A stretch of 43,470 nucleotides of DNA from Rhodocyclaceae bacterium. Its GTDB lineage: Bacteria > Pseudomonadota > Gammaproteobacteria > Burkholderiales > Rhodocyclaceae. The stretch spans positions 1-43,470 of the forward strand of contig JAJVIJ010000039.1 in NCBI GenBank assembly GCA_022072095.1, read 5' to 3'. Below are positions 1 to 9,039 of this stretch, piece by piece. Below the pieces are notes generated by a model. That model searched no databases. It was not told where the DNA came from and saw only the letters and a program-made list of their open reading frames with translations. Within the stretch, counting starts at the first letter, position 1. The number at the start of each line of letters is the position of its first letter. The position numbers and the translations under genes were made by a program.

Positions 1-182
1 TGTTCGCCTCCGAGACCCTGCAGACCGTCTCCCGTCAGGGCATGCAGATCATGGGCGGCCACGGCATGCTGCCCGACGCCGACATGGAACGCCACTTCCG
101 CGAGGGCATGCAGGCCACCGTCGGCGGTGGCACCTCGCAGATCCAGCGCACCATGATCGCCCAGGCCATGCGACTGAAGTAG
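1..182 (+). CDS. acyl-CoA dehydrogenase, C-terminal end (partial)
   Basis: This is the last 60 codons of a gene that begins before the window, read in the frame starting at base 3 and ending at TAG 180-182. The translation carries the helix-bundle tail of the acyl-CoA dehydrogenase family: a GGHGML motif, an R-H-F-R-E segment and a closing GGGTSQIQR stretch. In many family members a catalytic Glu precedes the G-T; here that position is Gly, so the base, if any, must lie elsewhere in the part not visible. The substrate cannot be told. It is not closely similar to the three dehydrogenases further along, which end in a different motif. Confidence 0.85.
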   Translation, partial: FASETLQTVSRQGMQIMGGHGMLPDADMERHFREGMQATVGGGTSQIQRTMIAQAMRLK

Positions 183-188
183 GGTGAG

Positions 189-224
189 GGGCGTCACGGC
201 GGGAACATTCGGCTCGTGACGCCC
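189..224 (+). terminator. inverted repeat after the acyl-CoA dehydrogenase gene
   Basis: A perfect 10-bp inverted repeat (GGGCGTCACG at 189-198 and CGTGACGCCC at 215-224, 16-nt loop) starts 6 bases after the stop codon. It has the position of a terminator but no T-tract follows, so Rho-independent action is uncertain. It lies directly before a TATGCT sequence (227-232) that could be the -10 box for the tRNA-Ser gene. Confidence 0.5.
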
Positions 225-248
225 GCTATGCTAGACTGCGTCCCCCGC

Positions 249-341
249 GGAGAGGTACCGAAGCGGTCATAACGGCGCCGACTCGAAATCGGATGGTCGG
301 GTAACACCGGCACGTGGGTTCGAATCCCACCCTCTCCGCCA
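249..341 (+). tRNA. tRNA-Ser(CGA), CCA encoded
   Basis: A class II tRNA with a 7-bp acceptor stem (GGAGAGG at 249-255 with CCTCTCC at 331-337), discriminator G at 338 and encoded CCA at 339-341. The anticodon loop reads CTCGAAA, giving anticodon CGA for serine UCG codons. A long variable arm and the T-loop GTTCGAATC are present. Length and the long variable arm are as expected for tRNA-Ser. Confidence 0.95.
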
Positions 342-352
342 CACGTGCCATT

Positions 353-373
353 GGCTCACCATGGGCTCACCAT
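353..373 (+). repeat. short tandem repeat downstream of tRNA-Ser
   Basis: GGCTCACCAT occurs twice (353-362 and 364-373) separated by one base, just after the tRNA. The rest of 342-550 shows no gene and no clear promoter for the cyclase gene. Function unknown. Confidence 0.5.
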
Positions 374-550
374 TGCAGCGATCAGGCAGGCTGCGCCACT
401 CCGTCCCCCAACTAGTTTCCGGAGTCCAGGCGACTTCTCCTGTGGAACCCTGTCCGACGGGTCGCCCCGCTCCGAAAACGAATCAAGCTGTGCTGCCCCC
501 AGCCGTTAAGTACGATTCTGACTAAACCAAAGGTCGATAGGCCAGCACCC

Positions 551-1444
551 ATGTCGGCTCAGCTTGCCTTGCCATCCGAGTACGCCGTGTTGTTTGCGGA
601 TCTGACCGGGAGCACTTCGCTCTATGAGCGAATGGGCGACGGTCCGGCGTTCATGCTGGTCAAACAGTGCCTGGACTTGATGCAGGATGTCGTCACGGCC
701 GGACTGGGGCGCGTTGTGAAGATCACCGGCGATGGCATCATGGCAGCCTTCACCAGCGCCGAAGCCGCCGCCGACGCCGCGGTCGAAATCCATCGGACCT
801 TGCACGCAAGTCGCTACGTGCAAGGTCTGAATCTGGGTGTTCGCATCGGCTTTCATTACGGCCCGGTCGTCGAAAGCGATACCGACCTGTTTGGCGATAC
901 CGTCAATCTCGCGTCACGCATGGCCGCGCTGGCAGTACCCGGGAAAATCATGATCACACGTACCACCGCCAGCAGCCTACGCGAGAGCTGGCGGTCGCTG
1001 CTGAGGCCCGGACCGCGGGTAAGCGTCAAGGGCTTTGCCCGACCGATCGAACTGGTGGAACTGCTCTGCGACACGCAGGACGAGCTGACGAACGTCGGCG
1101 AACCGCCTATCGAGACGCCCTCCCCAGGTCAGCTCAGGCTCTACCTCAAGGGGCAGACCGTGATCTATGCAGGCGACAAGTACCGACTCCACCTGGGCCG
1201 AGACAAGAATGCCGACCTGAGAATCGTAACGCTCAGCGCCTCACGCCTGCACGCCGAAATCGAGTTGCGCAACGGCAAATTCGTGCTGATCGACGCCAGC
1301 ACCAACGGCACCTACCTCACGACGGAAGGTGAGCCGGAAATCAAGCTCTGCCATGAAGAGGCCACCCTGAGGGGACACGGCTGGCTATGCTTGGGGGAGC
1401 CTCGTGGCTCGGCTTCCGAGCCGATCGAGTTTTTCTGTCTGTGA
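551..1444 (+). CDS. class III adenylate cyclase with C-terminal FHA domain
   Basis: The 297-aa protein is soluble, with no membrane segment or signal peptide. Residues ~10-175 are a class III nucleotide cyclase domain. All hallmark positions are visible: metal-binding Asp17 (FADLTGS) and Asp61 (TGDG), purine-selecting Lys57 and Asp112, and transition-state Asn119 and Arg123 (NLASR). Their spacing matches known adenylate cyclases, so cAMP formation is the expected activity. Residues ~200-285 form an FHA domain (GRD, S-R-L-H and N-G-T motifs), which binds phosphothreonine peptides. The fusion implies that cAMP synthesis is controlled by, or targeted through, a protein-kinase signal; no kinase gene is in the window. 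The start ATG at 551 is the first in frame. The gene stands alone and converges with the Nudix gene. Confidence 0.9.
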   Translation: MSAQLALPSEYAVLFADLTGSTSLYERMGDGPAFMLVKQCLDLMQDVVTAGLGRVVKITGDGIMAAFTSAEAAADAAVEIHRTLHASRYVQGLNLGVRIGFHYGPVVESDTDLFGDTVNLASRMAALAVPGKIMITRTTASSLRESWRSLLRPGPRVSVKGFARPIELVELLCDTQDELTNVGEPPIETPSPGQLRLYLKGQTVIYAGDKYRLHLGRDKNADLRIVTLSASRLHAEIELRNGKFVLIDASTNGTYLTTEGEPEIKLCHEEATLRGHGWLCLGEPRGSASEPIEFFCL

Positions 1445-1489
1445 CGACGGCGCGGCTGCCAGAACATCGCCGCCGGTGATGTAGCTCGA

Positions 1490-2053
1490 TCAGCCCTCGA
1501 CCTGCCGGGGAGCCAATGCGCCTGCGTGCGCAGCCCAATAAAGACCAATGACCGATTTCGCGTCGGTGATGCCACCGTTTGATGCGGCCGCGAGCGCGTC
1601 GGCAGGCTTCATTTGAAAAGTCTCGATGAATTCCTCCGAGTCCAGGGACGCCCCGACAAACCGCAGCTCCTCGGCGAGCCAAACCTCGATCGTCTCATCC
1701 GAATAGCCGATGCAGGGATGAAGGCAGCCGAGCTGCCGCCATCGCTCGGCGACATAACCGGTTTCCTCGCGCAGTTCACGCGCTGCACACTCCATCGCAC
1801 TCTCGCCAGGGTCGATTTTTCCTGCCGGAATCTCGATGAAGACCTGATTGCAGGGATACCGAAACTGTCTTTCCAGCAAGACCGAACCATCGCCGAAAAC
1901 CGCGACGATAGCCACTGCACCGGGGTGTCTGATGAATTCCCGTATCGCGACGCCTCCGTCCGGCAAGCGGGCATAGTCACGATAAACCTTGAGCAGCACG
2001 CCGTCGAACACCTGGGCACCGTCAACGCGCGTCTCTTGCAACCTATCGTCCAT
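1490..2053 (-). CDS. Nudix hydrolase, ADP-ribose pyrophosphatase-like
   Basis: A 187-aa Nudix enzyme. The full Nudix box (GX5EX7REUXEEXGU) is present at residues 78-100, with Gly78, Glu84, Arg92-Glu93 and Glu96-Glu97 in place. The N-terminal beta-rich part and the FRYP and EIPAG segments are typical of ADP-ribose pyrophosphatases, which cut ADP-ribose to AMP and ribose 5-phosphate. The substrate is inferred from family resemblance. It is the last gene of the nuo run, five bases after the DUF2818 gene, an arrangement seen in other betaproteobacteria. The first ATG is used. Confidence 0.85.
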   Translation of the reverse strand: MDDRLQETRVDGAQVFDGVLLKVYRDYARLPDGGVAIREFIRHPGAVAIVAVFGDGSVLLERQFRYPCNQVFIEIPAGKIDPGESAMECAARELREETGYVAERWRQLGCLHPCIGYSDETIEVWLAEELRFVGASLDSEEFIETFQMKPADALAAASNGGITDAKSVIGLYWAAHAGALAPRQVEG

Positions 2054-2058
2054 GAGCC

Positions 2059-2373
2059 CTATGCACGCCTCAAGAGATATCGGTATGCGAATCCAGGGTA
2101 AGCCAGAACGAGGAACAGACAGGCCGTGACCGCGTAGAACTCCCAGCCCTGAGGATAAACGGCGCCATATGCATCGCGCTCAAGCACCGCCGCCAGCCCG
2201 CCGACCGAAAAATAAAGCGCGACCAGCTCGGCCAGGCGCAGCAAAAAGCCCTTGTCACGCCCAAACCGAACGATGCCGAACAGTCGCCCGGACAGAAATG
2301 GCAGGTTCGCCGCCGCGATCGCCAGCGCCAACAACAATATTGTCAATGGTGACGCACCCAAGGTCGGCGACAA
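2059..2373 (-). CDS. DUF2818-like small membrane protein
   Basis: A 104-aa hydrophobic protein with about three membrane segments (roughly residues 8-28, 45-65 and 78-98) separated by Arg-rich loops. By position (between nuoN and a Nudix gene) and sequence character it matches the DUF2818 family that follows nuoN in many betaproteobacteria. No function is known. A role beside complex I, for example in assembly, can only be guessed from conserved neighbourhood. It lies 30 bases after nuoN and 5 before the Nudix gene. Confidence 0.75.
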   Translation of the reverse strand: MSPTLGASPLTILLLALAIAAANLPFLSGRLFGIVRFGRDKGFLLRLAELVALYFSVGGLAAVLERDAYGAVYPQGWEFYAVTACLFLVLAYPGFAYRYLLRRA

Positions 2374-2403
2374 CTCAGGCTAGGCGAACAATTGCGACGC
2401 ACA

Positions 2404-3888
2404 CTACAGCGAGTATCCAAGCGCCAGCGCGCATATCGACATCAGGCTGTTTGGCGCGATCCCGGCCAGCGCGATGACCACCCCATTGACCGACAACATG
2501 ACGCGCAAGCCCGTGGGCGCCACCAGGGGCGTCGAATCGACCGGTTCATCGAAGTACATCAGCTTCACGACACGCAAATAATAGTAGGCGCCAATCAAGG
2601 ACATCAGTACCGCGAACACGGCGACACCGATGCGATCCGCCTGAATCAATGCTTCGAGAACCGAAAACTTGGCGAAAAAACCGACGAAAAAGGGCACGCC
2701 CGCCATCGAAAACATCGTGATCAGCATGACCGCGGCAAACCACGGACTACGCCGGCTCAGGCCCTTTAGATCGTCGAGCATCTCCGCATCGAACCCGGCG
2801 CGAGAGAGCAGGATCAAGGTGCCGAACGCAGCCAAGGACATGAGCACATAGGTCACCGTATAAAACAACGCTGCGCTGTAAGCGTTGAGCACGCTGAAAC
2901 GGAGATCCGCGACCGACGCGCCGTCAATGACACCACTGGCGAGCGCCAGCAGCATGAACCCCATGTGCGAGATGGTCGAATACGCGAGCATGCGCTTGAC
3001 ATTGCGCTGCGCGATCGCCGTGAGATTTCCCAATACGATGGAAAACGACGCCATCAGCAGCAGCGCCAACTGCCAGTACTCGTTTACCAGAAACATGCCA
3101 CCGACGAGCAGGCGAATTGCCATCACGAACGCCGCGAGCTTGGGCGCAGAGCCGACGATCAGCGTCACCGCCGTCGGCGCCCCTTGATAAACGTCCGGAA
3201 CCCACATGTGAAATGGCACGACCCCGACCTTGAATGCCAGGCCGGCAATCACGAATACCAGGCCGAACAGCAGCACGGTCTTGTTCGCGGCATGGTAAGC
3301 AAGCTGGCGCGCGATTTCGTCGATTTGCAAGGTCCCGGTTGCGCCGTAGATCATCGACATGCCATACAGCAAGAATCCCGAGGCCAGCGCGCCCAACACG
3401 AAGTACTTCATCGCTGCCTCGCTCGCCGCCGCATCATCCCGACGTAATGCCACCATCGCGTACAAGGACAAGGACATCAGTTCCAGGCCGATATAGAGCA
3501 CTAGCAGATGATTCGCCGACACGATGACCATCATCCCCAGCGTGGCGAACAACGCGAGCAAGTAAAACTCCCCCTTGTTCAGACCACGATCATCGAGATA
3601 AGAACGGCCATAAGTCATGGCGATCGCCATGGTGGCCAGTATGGCGATTTTCATGAAATCGCCAAACAGGTCATCGATGAACATCTTGCTGAAGGTCAGC
3701 GCGACGTGAGCGTCGGCCGTGAGCCAAACGATCACACCACCGAAAACTAGCGTCGCCTGTGTCAGAACGAACGCGATACCCGGCAGCTTCTTCCCGCAAT
3801 ACAAATCGACGATCAGGACCACACAGGCCATGATCAGCACGAAAATTTCGGCCGAGGCCGGATAGAGGTTAGGCATGATGGAGTTCAT
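2404..3888 (-). CDS. nuoN: NADH-quinone oxidoreductase subunit N
   Basis: A 494-aa polytopic membrane protein of the Mrp-antiporter-like family, one of the three proton-pumping subunits in the membrane arm of complex I. The central signature is present: a conserved Glu in the [11 protein letters not shown] segment (~residue 135), a Lys in the [15 protein letters not shown] segment (~residue 220), and the [10 protein letters not shown] motif. Length agrees with the family. It follows nuoM by 15 bases and is the last nuo gene. Confidence 0.96.
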   Translation of the reverse strand: MNSIMPNLYPASAEIFVLIMACVVLIVDLYCGKKLPGIAFVLTQATLVFGGVIVWLTADAHVALTFSKMFIDDLFGDFMKIAILATMAIAMTYGRSYLDDRGLNKGEFYLLALFATLGMMVIVSANHLLVLYIGLELMSLSLYAMVALRRDDAAASEAAMKYFVLGALASGFLLYGMSMIYGATGTLQIDEIARQLAYHAANKTVLLFGLVFVIAGLAFKVGVVPFHMWVPDVYQGAPTAVTLIVGSAPKLAAFVMAIRLLVGGMFLVNEYWQLALLLMASFSIVLGNLTAIAQRNVKRMLAYSTISHMGFMLLALASGVIDGASVADLRFSVLNAYSAALFYTVTYVLMSLAAFGTLILLSRAGFDAEMLDDLKGLSRRSPWFAAVMLITMFSMAGVPFFVGFFAKFSVLEALIQADRIGVAVFAVLMSLIGAYYYLRVVKLMYFDEPVDSTPLVAPTGLRVMLSVNGVVIALAGIAPNSLMSICALALGYSL

Positions 3889-3903
3889 GATTCTTCTTGG
3901 TGC

Positions 3904-5388
3904 CTAGAGCTTGCCCGCGGCGACGTGCTTGAGTAGTCCATCCACGGAAGCATGCATGATCTCCGTAAAAGGGTACGGATACACCCCCATCACCAATACG
4001 CAGACGGCCAGCAGACCCAGAATCAACATTTCCCTGGGCGACACATCCTTCAACTCGGCCACGGTAGTGCTCGAGATCGGACCAAACACGACGCGCTTGT
4101 ACATCCACAACGTGTAGGCGGCCCCCAGTATCAGCGTCGTGGCTGCGGTCGCCCCCAGCCAGAAATTGGCCTTGATCGCAGCCAGCGCCACCATGAATTC
4201 GCCCACAAAACCGCTTGTTGCGGGCAAACCCGCGTTGGCCATCGCAAACAGCATGAACAGCGCCGCAAACTTCGGCATCGATCCGGCAACACCGCCGTAA
4301 TCAGCGATGCGACGGCTATGCGTTCTGTCGTACAACACGCCGATGCACAGGAACATGGCGCCGGATACGAAACCGTGCGAAATCATCTGCACGAGCGATC
4401 CCTCTATGCCGAGAGTACTGAACAGGAAAAACCCGAGGGTCACGAACCCCATGTGGGAAATCGACGAATATGCGACCAGCCGCTTCATGTCCGTCTGGAC
4501 CAGCGCCACGAAACCGATATAAACCACCGCTATCAATGACAAAGCAATCATCACGGGCGCCATCGCCATTGCTGCGTCCGGAACCACGGGCAGAGAAAAC
4601 CGCAAGAACCCGTAAGCTCCGAGCTTGAGTGCGATCGCAGCCAGCACGACCGAACCACCGGTAGGGGCTTCGGTATGCGCGTCCGGCAGCCAGGTGTGCA
4701 CGGGCCACATCGGCACCTTGACCGCGAAACTGGCAAAGAACGCCCAAAAAATCGCGGTCTGCACCGACATCGGCAACTTGACGCCATGCCAGTCCATGAC
4801 ATTGAAGCTGCCCCCTGCCTCCAGAAACAAATACAGAAAGGCGACAAGCATCAACAGCGATCCAAGCAGCGTGAAGAGAAAGAACTTGATCGCGGCATAT
4901 ACGCGTTTTACGCCACCCCAAATACCGATAAGAAGATAAAGCGGAATCAGGGACGCCTCGAAAAATACATAAAACAGTACCCCATCCAGCGCGCAAAACA
5001 CACCGTTCAACAGGCCGGACATGATCAGAACAGCTGAGTTGTACAAGGCCACCCTGTCCTGGACCACTTCCCAGCCGGCCATGACAACCAGCAGCGTCAC
5101 GAAGCTGTTGAGAATCACGAACCAAACGGAAATACCGTCCACGCCAACAAAGTAATTGATGTTGTAGCGCGGAATCCAACTCGCCATTTCGACAAACTGC
5201 ATTCCACCTTGGGCGGCATCGAAACTCGTGTAAAGCGGAATCGTGACTAGAAACCCGAACAGCGCAACGATCAGGCTCAACATGCGAGCAAGCTGCGCCT
5301 TGCCGTCCGATCCGGTGGCATAGACGACGAGACCACCGATCATGGGCAACCAGATGGCCAGGCTCAATAAGGGAGGCGTTGTGGTCAT
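3904..5388 (-). CDS. nuoM: NADH-quinone oxidoreductase subunit M
   Basis: A 494-aa antiporter-like proton-channel subunit of complex I. It shows the pump signature: FYVFFEASLIPLY with the key Glu (~residue 145), KVPMWPVHTWLPDAH with the half-channel Lys and His, and YSSISHMGFV. About fourteen membrane helices are expected. An unusually wide 158-base gap separates its start from the nuoL stop, while the other nuo genes are nearly contiguous. Translation starts at ATG 5388. Confidence 0.96.
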   Translation of the reverse strand: MTTTPPLLSLAIWLPMIGGLVVYATGSDGKAQLARMLSLIVALFGFLVTIPLYTSFDAAQGGMQFVEMASWIPRYNINYFVGVDGISVWFVILNSFVTLLVVMAGWEVVQDRVALYNSAVLIMSGLLNGVFCALDGVLFYVFFEASLIPLYLLIGIWGGVKRVYAAIKFFLFTLLGSLLMLVAFLYLFLEAGGSFNVMDWHGVKLPMSVQTAIFWAFFASFAVKVPMWPVHTWLPDAHTEAPTGGSVVLAAIALKLGAYGFLRFSLPVVPDAAMAMAPVMIALSLIAVVYIGFVALVQTDMKRLVAYSSISHMGFVTLGFFLFSTLGIEGSLVQMISHGFVSGAMFLCIGVLYDRTHSRRIADYGGVAGSMPKFAALFMLFAMANAGLPATSGFVGEFMVALAAIKANFWLGATAATTLILGAAYTLWMYKRVVFGPISSTTVAELKDVSPREMLILGLLAVCVLVMGVYPYPFTEIMHASVDGLLKHVAAGKL

Positions 5389-5546
5389 GGAGAAATCGCG
5401 GTTATTCTTTTCCGATCAATACAGGTGAGGCAGACCCAGCCAGCCGGCGCGAACATCGGCCTCTCATCGCGCTACGTACGCTAGGCCGACTCTCGGCGGC
5501 CCTTCGGGTTTGATGCGACCCATTTCCATTCGACCCTGTAGCCGAT
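5389..5546 (-). other. nuoL-nuoM intercistronic gap
   Basis: 158 bases between nuoL and nuoM hold no recognisable gene. One 62-codon frame crosses the gap, but it is Arg/Ser-rich and runs into nuoL, as expected for a chance frame. No clear terminator or consensus promoter is seen. Confidence 0.5.
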
Positions 5547-7541
5547 TCAGACACGCGGAGAAAGCAGCGTGAGGAAAAAGAGCAGACCAAGGATCATTGC
5601 AAATGCATACTGATAAATTCTTCCGCTTTGAAGCAGCCGGCTTGCGTGTGCGATCCACCCGACCAACCGAGCCCCGCCATTGACCAAGAGCCCGTCGATC
5701 ACCAAGCGATCTCCCCCCCGCCAAAAAATATGCCCCAGCACGCGCGCGCCACCGGCAAAGACGATCTCGTTGAATCGATCGAAGAAGTACTTGTTCATCA
5801 GCAGCCCATGAACCGGGCGGAAGACTTTCGCGATATATGCGGGCCACCGAGGTCGAACGATGTAGAGCAGCCATGCAAGCAACATCCCGCACAGCATCAG
5901 CCCAAACGGGAGTGAGAACAAACCATGCGACCCCATCTCGCGTGCACCGCGAAACTCGCGCGCCACCAGTGACAGCACGTCGTGGGCTTGGCCCACATGA
6001 ATTGCACTCCCGAACCAGGATTCGAAAAGAATCGGTTCAATCGTGAAATAGCCAATCACCACGGAAGGAACGGCGAGGACCAGCAACGGCAACCAAACCG
6101 TCCACGGCGACTCCTCGGGCTCTTCGCCCGGAGCCAACCCATGATGCTCGCCTTCATCAGAATGATGCGCATGATCGCCACTCCGATCGAAGCGCTCGGT
6201 ACCGTGAAAGACCATGAAATACATTCTGAACGAGTAAAATGCGGTGACGAACACCCCTAACAATACGCAGAAATACGCATATTCCGCACCCGGCAGGCTG
6301 GACAGATGTGCCGCCTCAATGATGGTGTCCTTGGAATAAAACCCCGCGAAAAACGGGGTTCCGGTCAGCGCCAACGTGCCAATCAATGACGTGATCCAAG
6401 TGATGGGCATGTACCGCCAGAGTCCGCCCATGTTGCGCATGTCCTGATCGTGATGCATGCCGATGATCACCGACCCCGCCCCCAGAAACAGAAGCGCCTT
6501 GAAAAACGCATGCGTCATCAAATGGAAAATGGCAGCCGAGTACGCGGAAACACCCAGTGCCACGGTCATGTAGCCCAATTGCGATAGAGTCGAATAGGCA
6601 ACGACCCGCTTGATATCGGTCTGAACGATTCCGAGAAACCCCATGAGCAACGCCGTAGTCGCTCCGATCACGAGCACGAATGACAGTGCCGTTTCGGACA
6701 ATTCAAACAGCGGCGACATGCGCGCGACCATGAAGATGCCCGCCGTGACCATGGTCGCCGCATGGATCAGTGCCGATATCGGCGTCGGGCCCTCCATCGA
6801 ATCCGGTAGCCAGACATGCAGCGGAATCTGCGCCGATTTCCCCATCGCACCAACAAACAGGCCGATGCAGATAGCCGTAATCAAGGGCCAACCCGTGGCC
6901 GGCTCCACCATCTTCGCCAACTCCGGGGCACGCGCAAAAACCTCGACGTAATCGAGCGAGCCGGCAAAAGCCGCCAGCAACCCAATACCGAGCAGAAATC
7001 CAAAATCGCCGACCCTATTTACCAAAAATGCCTTCAGATTGGCATAAACGGCCGATGGCCGTGTGTGCCAGAAGCCGATCAGCAGGTAAGAAACCAGTCC
7101 GACCGCCTCCCAGCCAAAGAATAACTGTACGAAGTTGTTGCTCATGACCAGCATCAACATCGCAAAGGTGAACAGCGAGATGTAGCTGAAAAAGCGGTTG
7201 TACCCGGGGTCATGCGCCATGTAACCGATCGTGTAGATATGAACCATGAGCGAGACCGAGGTCACAACCAACATCATCAGCACGGAAAGCCTGTCGATAA
7301 GAAAGCCGACATTGAACTCCAGCGCTCCCGAAACGGCCCACTGATACAAATTCACGTTCATCGTCTCGCCGGCGCCCACTCTTTGATAGACAAGCATCGA
7401 GAACGCGAGAGCGATGGCGACCCCTAGAATCGTCACACTGTGCGCAAGCCAACGCGGAATGACCCGGCAAAACAGACCTGCCACTGCGGAACCCGCCAAT
7501 GGAGCAAGCACGATACCGATGCAGAGCGTAAGCATGTCCAT
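5547..7541 (-). CDS. nuoL: NADH-quinone oxidoreductase subunit L
   Basis: A 664-aa subunit at the distal end of the complex I membrane arm. The antiporter core shows FFGWEAVGLVSYLLIGFW (conserved Glu), KSAQIPLHVWLPDSMEGPTPISA (Lys, His, Asp and Glu) and YSTLSQLGYM. The C-terminal third carries extra helices and a His-rich loop (~residues 450-470, with DHAHHSDEGEHHG). The long lateral helix of this subunit is in that region. It follows nuoK by 7 bases. Confidence 0.97.
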   Translation of the reverse strand: MDMLTLCIGIVLAPLAGSAVAGLFCRVIPRWLAHSVTILGVAIALAFSMLVYQRVGAGETMNVNLYQWAVSGALEFNVGFLIDRLSVLMMLVVTSVSLMVHIYTIGYMAHDPGYNRFFSYISLFTFAMLMLVMSNNFVQLFFGWEAVGLVSYLLIGFWHTRPSAVYANLKAFLVNRVGDFGFLLGIGLLAAFAGSLDYVEVFARAPELAKMVEPATGWPLITAICIGLFVGAMGKSAQIPLHVWLPDSMEGPTPISALIHAATMVTAGIFMVARMSPLFELSETALSFVLVIGATTALLMGFLGIVQTDIKRVVAYSTLSQLGYMTVALGVSAYSAAIFHLMTHAFFKALLFLGAGSVIIGMHHDQDMRNMGGLWRYMPITWITSLIGTLALTGTPFFAGFYSKDTIIEAAHLSSLPGAEYAYFCVLLGVFVTAFYSFRMYFMVFHGTERFDRSGDHAHHSDEGEHHGLAPGEEPEESPWTVWLPLLVLAVPSVVIGYFTIEPILFESWFGSAIHVGQAHDVLSLVAREFRGAREMGSHGLFSLPFGLMLCGMLLAWLLYIVRPRWPAYIAKVFRPVHGLLMNKYFFDRFNEIVFAGGARVLGHIFWRGGDRLVIDGLLVNGGARLVGWIAHASRLLQSGRIYQYAFAMILGLLFFLTLLSPRV

Positions 7542-7548
7542 ATTTGCT

Positions 7549-7851
7549 TCAGCCCTTGAGTGCGTCGAGATCGTCGACGTGAATTGTTTTCAGGTTACGG
7601 AACAACACAACCAGAATGGCCAAACCTATCGCCGATTCGGCCGCCGCGACCGTCAAGATGAAAAACACGAAAACCTGACCGGCCGTGTCGCCGAGATAAT
7701 GGGAAAACGCCACGAAATTGATGTTGACCGCCAACAACATCAATTCGATTGCCATGAGCAGCACGATCAGGTTCTTACGATTCAGAAAAATACCAATGAT
7801 GCTGATCGCAAATAGAACCGCGCCGAGAACCAGGTAATTTGATAATGGCAT
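7549..7851 (-). CDS. nuoK: NADH-quinone oxidoreductase subunit K
   Basis: A 100-aa three-helix membrane subunit. The two buried glutamates that carry protons are visible in [11 protein letters not shown] (helix 2) and [10 protein letters not shown] (helix 3). Length matches the family exactly. It sits between nuoJ (24 bases) and nuoL (7 bases), the normal order. Confidence 0.97.
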   Translation of the reverse strand: MPLSNYLVLGAVLFAISIIGIFLNRKNLIVLLMAIELMLLAVNINFVAFSHYLGDTAGQVFVFFILTVAAAESAIGLAILVVLFRNLKTIHVDDLDALKG

Positions 7852-7875
7852 GATTGGGTACGGAGCGAGTCTGGA

Positions 7876-8478
7876 TTAGTCTTTTTCAGCCGGCATCGAC
7901 AGAATTCGAACACGATCCTTGCGCTTGACGGCGATCTGTCGCGCAGGGTCAAGCCGCTTGTTCCCCGGACGCACCCGATGAGTGAGCGCGATCGCAGCGA
8001 TGATCGCAACGAGCAAGATCACGGCGGCCAGCTCGAACGGATAGGCGTATTGCGTGTAGATCAGGCGTCCGAGCTCCTTCGTATTGCTATGCCCCGCTGG
8101 AGGCTCTGCTGCCTCGGGCATTGCATCGAGATCGAAGTAACGTGCGGTCAGCACCAGGCTCATCTCGGCGATCAGCAGCCCCCCGACGACCAGACCGAAT
8201 GGCAAATTGCTCCAGAAACGTTCGCGCATACGCTCGATATTGATGTCCAGCATCATGATCACGAACAGAAACAGGACCATGACTGCTCCGACATAAACCA
8301 GGACCAGCGCGATGGCCAGAAACTCGGCACGCAACAACATCCAAAGGCCACCGGCCGTAAAGAATGCGAGCACCAGGTGCAGCACCGCATGCACCGGATT
8401 GCTAGCCGTGATGACACGGATCGCGGCAAACACCAATATGGCCGCGAAGACATAAAACAACAGGTTAGCGAACGTCAT
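7876..8478 (-). CDS. nuoJ: NADH-quinone oxidoreductase subunit J
   Basis: A 200-aa membrane subunit with five predicted helices. The N-terminal segment (MTFANLLFYVFAAILVFAA) and the VYVGAVMVLFLFVIMMLD stretch with the conserved Tyr-Val-Gly are diagnostic. The frame is open upstream to 8526, but the added residues are not typical of the family, so ATG 8478 is chosen. The C-terminus has a basic tail of ~25 residues. Confidence 0.93.
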   Translation of the reverse strand: MTFANLLFYVFAAILVFAAIRVITASNPVHAVLHLVLAFFTAGGLWMLLRAEFLAIALVLVYVGAVMVLFLFVIMMLDINIERMRERFWSNLPFGLVVGGLLIAEMSLVLTARYFDLDAMPEAAEPPAGHSNTKELGRLIYTQYAYPFELAAVILLVAIIAAIALTHRVRPGNKRLDPARQIAVKRKDRVRILSMPAEKD

Positions 8479-8535
8479 ATCAACCCCACCGGATGGACGC
8501 ACCACGTCCGCGGAAATGGCAGGCACCGAATTTTT

Positions 8536-9039
8536 TCAGCGGTACTTGGCATCGGCTTCCCGATCTCGCGCGATTTGCTCTTCATAACGATCGCCATTGG
8601 CAAGCAGCATCTGCTTGGTGTAGTAAAGATCCCCACGCCGTTCACCATGGTACTCAAGAACGCGCGTCTCGACGATCGCATCGACCGGGCAGGCCTCCTC
8701 GCAAAATCCGCAAAAAATGCACTTCGTCAGATCGATGTCGTAGCGCGTCGTACGCCGGCTGCCGTCGTCACGCTGCGTCGATTCGATGGTGATTGCAAGT
8801 GCCGGACACACCGCCTCGCAGAGTTTGCAGGCGATGCAACGCTCCTCTCCGTTCGGGTATCGGCGCAAGGCATGCAAACCGCGAAACCGAGGTGACTGCG
8901 GCGTTTTCTCTTCCGGATACTGCACGGTGATCTTGCGTGCAAAGAAGTGGCGTCCGGTAACAGCCAGCCCCTGGATCAGCTCCTTCAGGAGCACGCTGCC
9001 GACGAAATCTCGCATCGATCCCATAGTCGCCAAATCCAT
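8536..9039 (-). CDS. nuoI: NADH-quinone oxidoreductase subunit I (two 4Fe-4S ferredoxin-type)
   Basis: A 167-aa peripheral subunit of complex I. It carries two CxxCxxCxxxCP motifs ([12 protein letters not shown] and [12 protein letters not shown]), binding clusters N6a and N6b that pass electrons toward NuoB. The N-terminus is amphipathic, as expected for docking on the membrane arm. ATG 9039 directly abuts the nuoH stop; ATG 9024 and ATG 9015 are alternatives. Confidence 0.95.
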   Translation of the reverse strand: MDLATMGSMRDFVGSVLLKELIQGLAVTGRHFFARKITVQYPEEKTPQSPRFRGLHALRRYPNGEERCIACKLCEAVCPALAITIESTQRDDGSRRTTRYDIDLTKCIFCGFCEEACPVDAIVETRVLEYHGERRGDLYYTKQMLLANGDRYEEQIARDREADAKYR

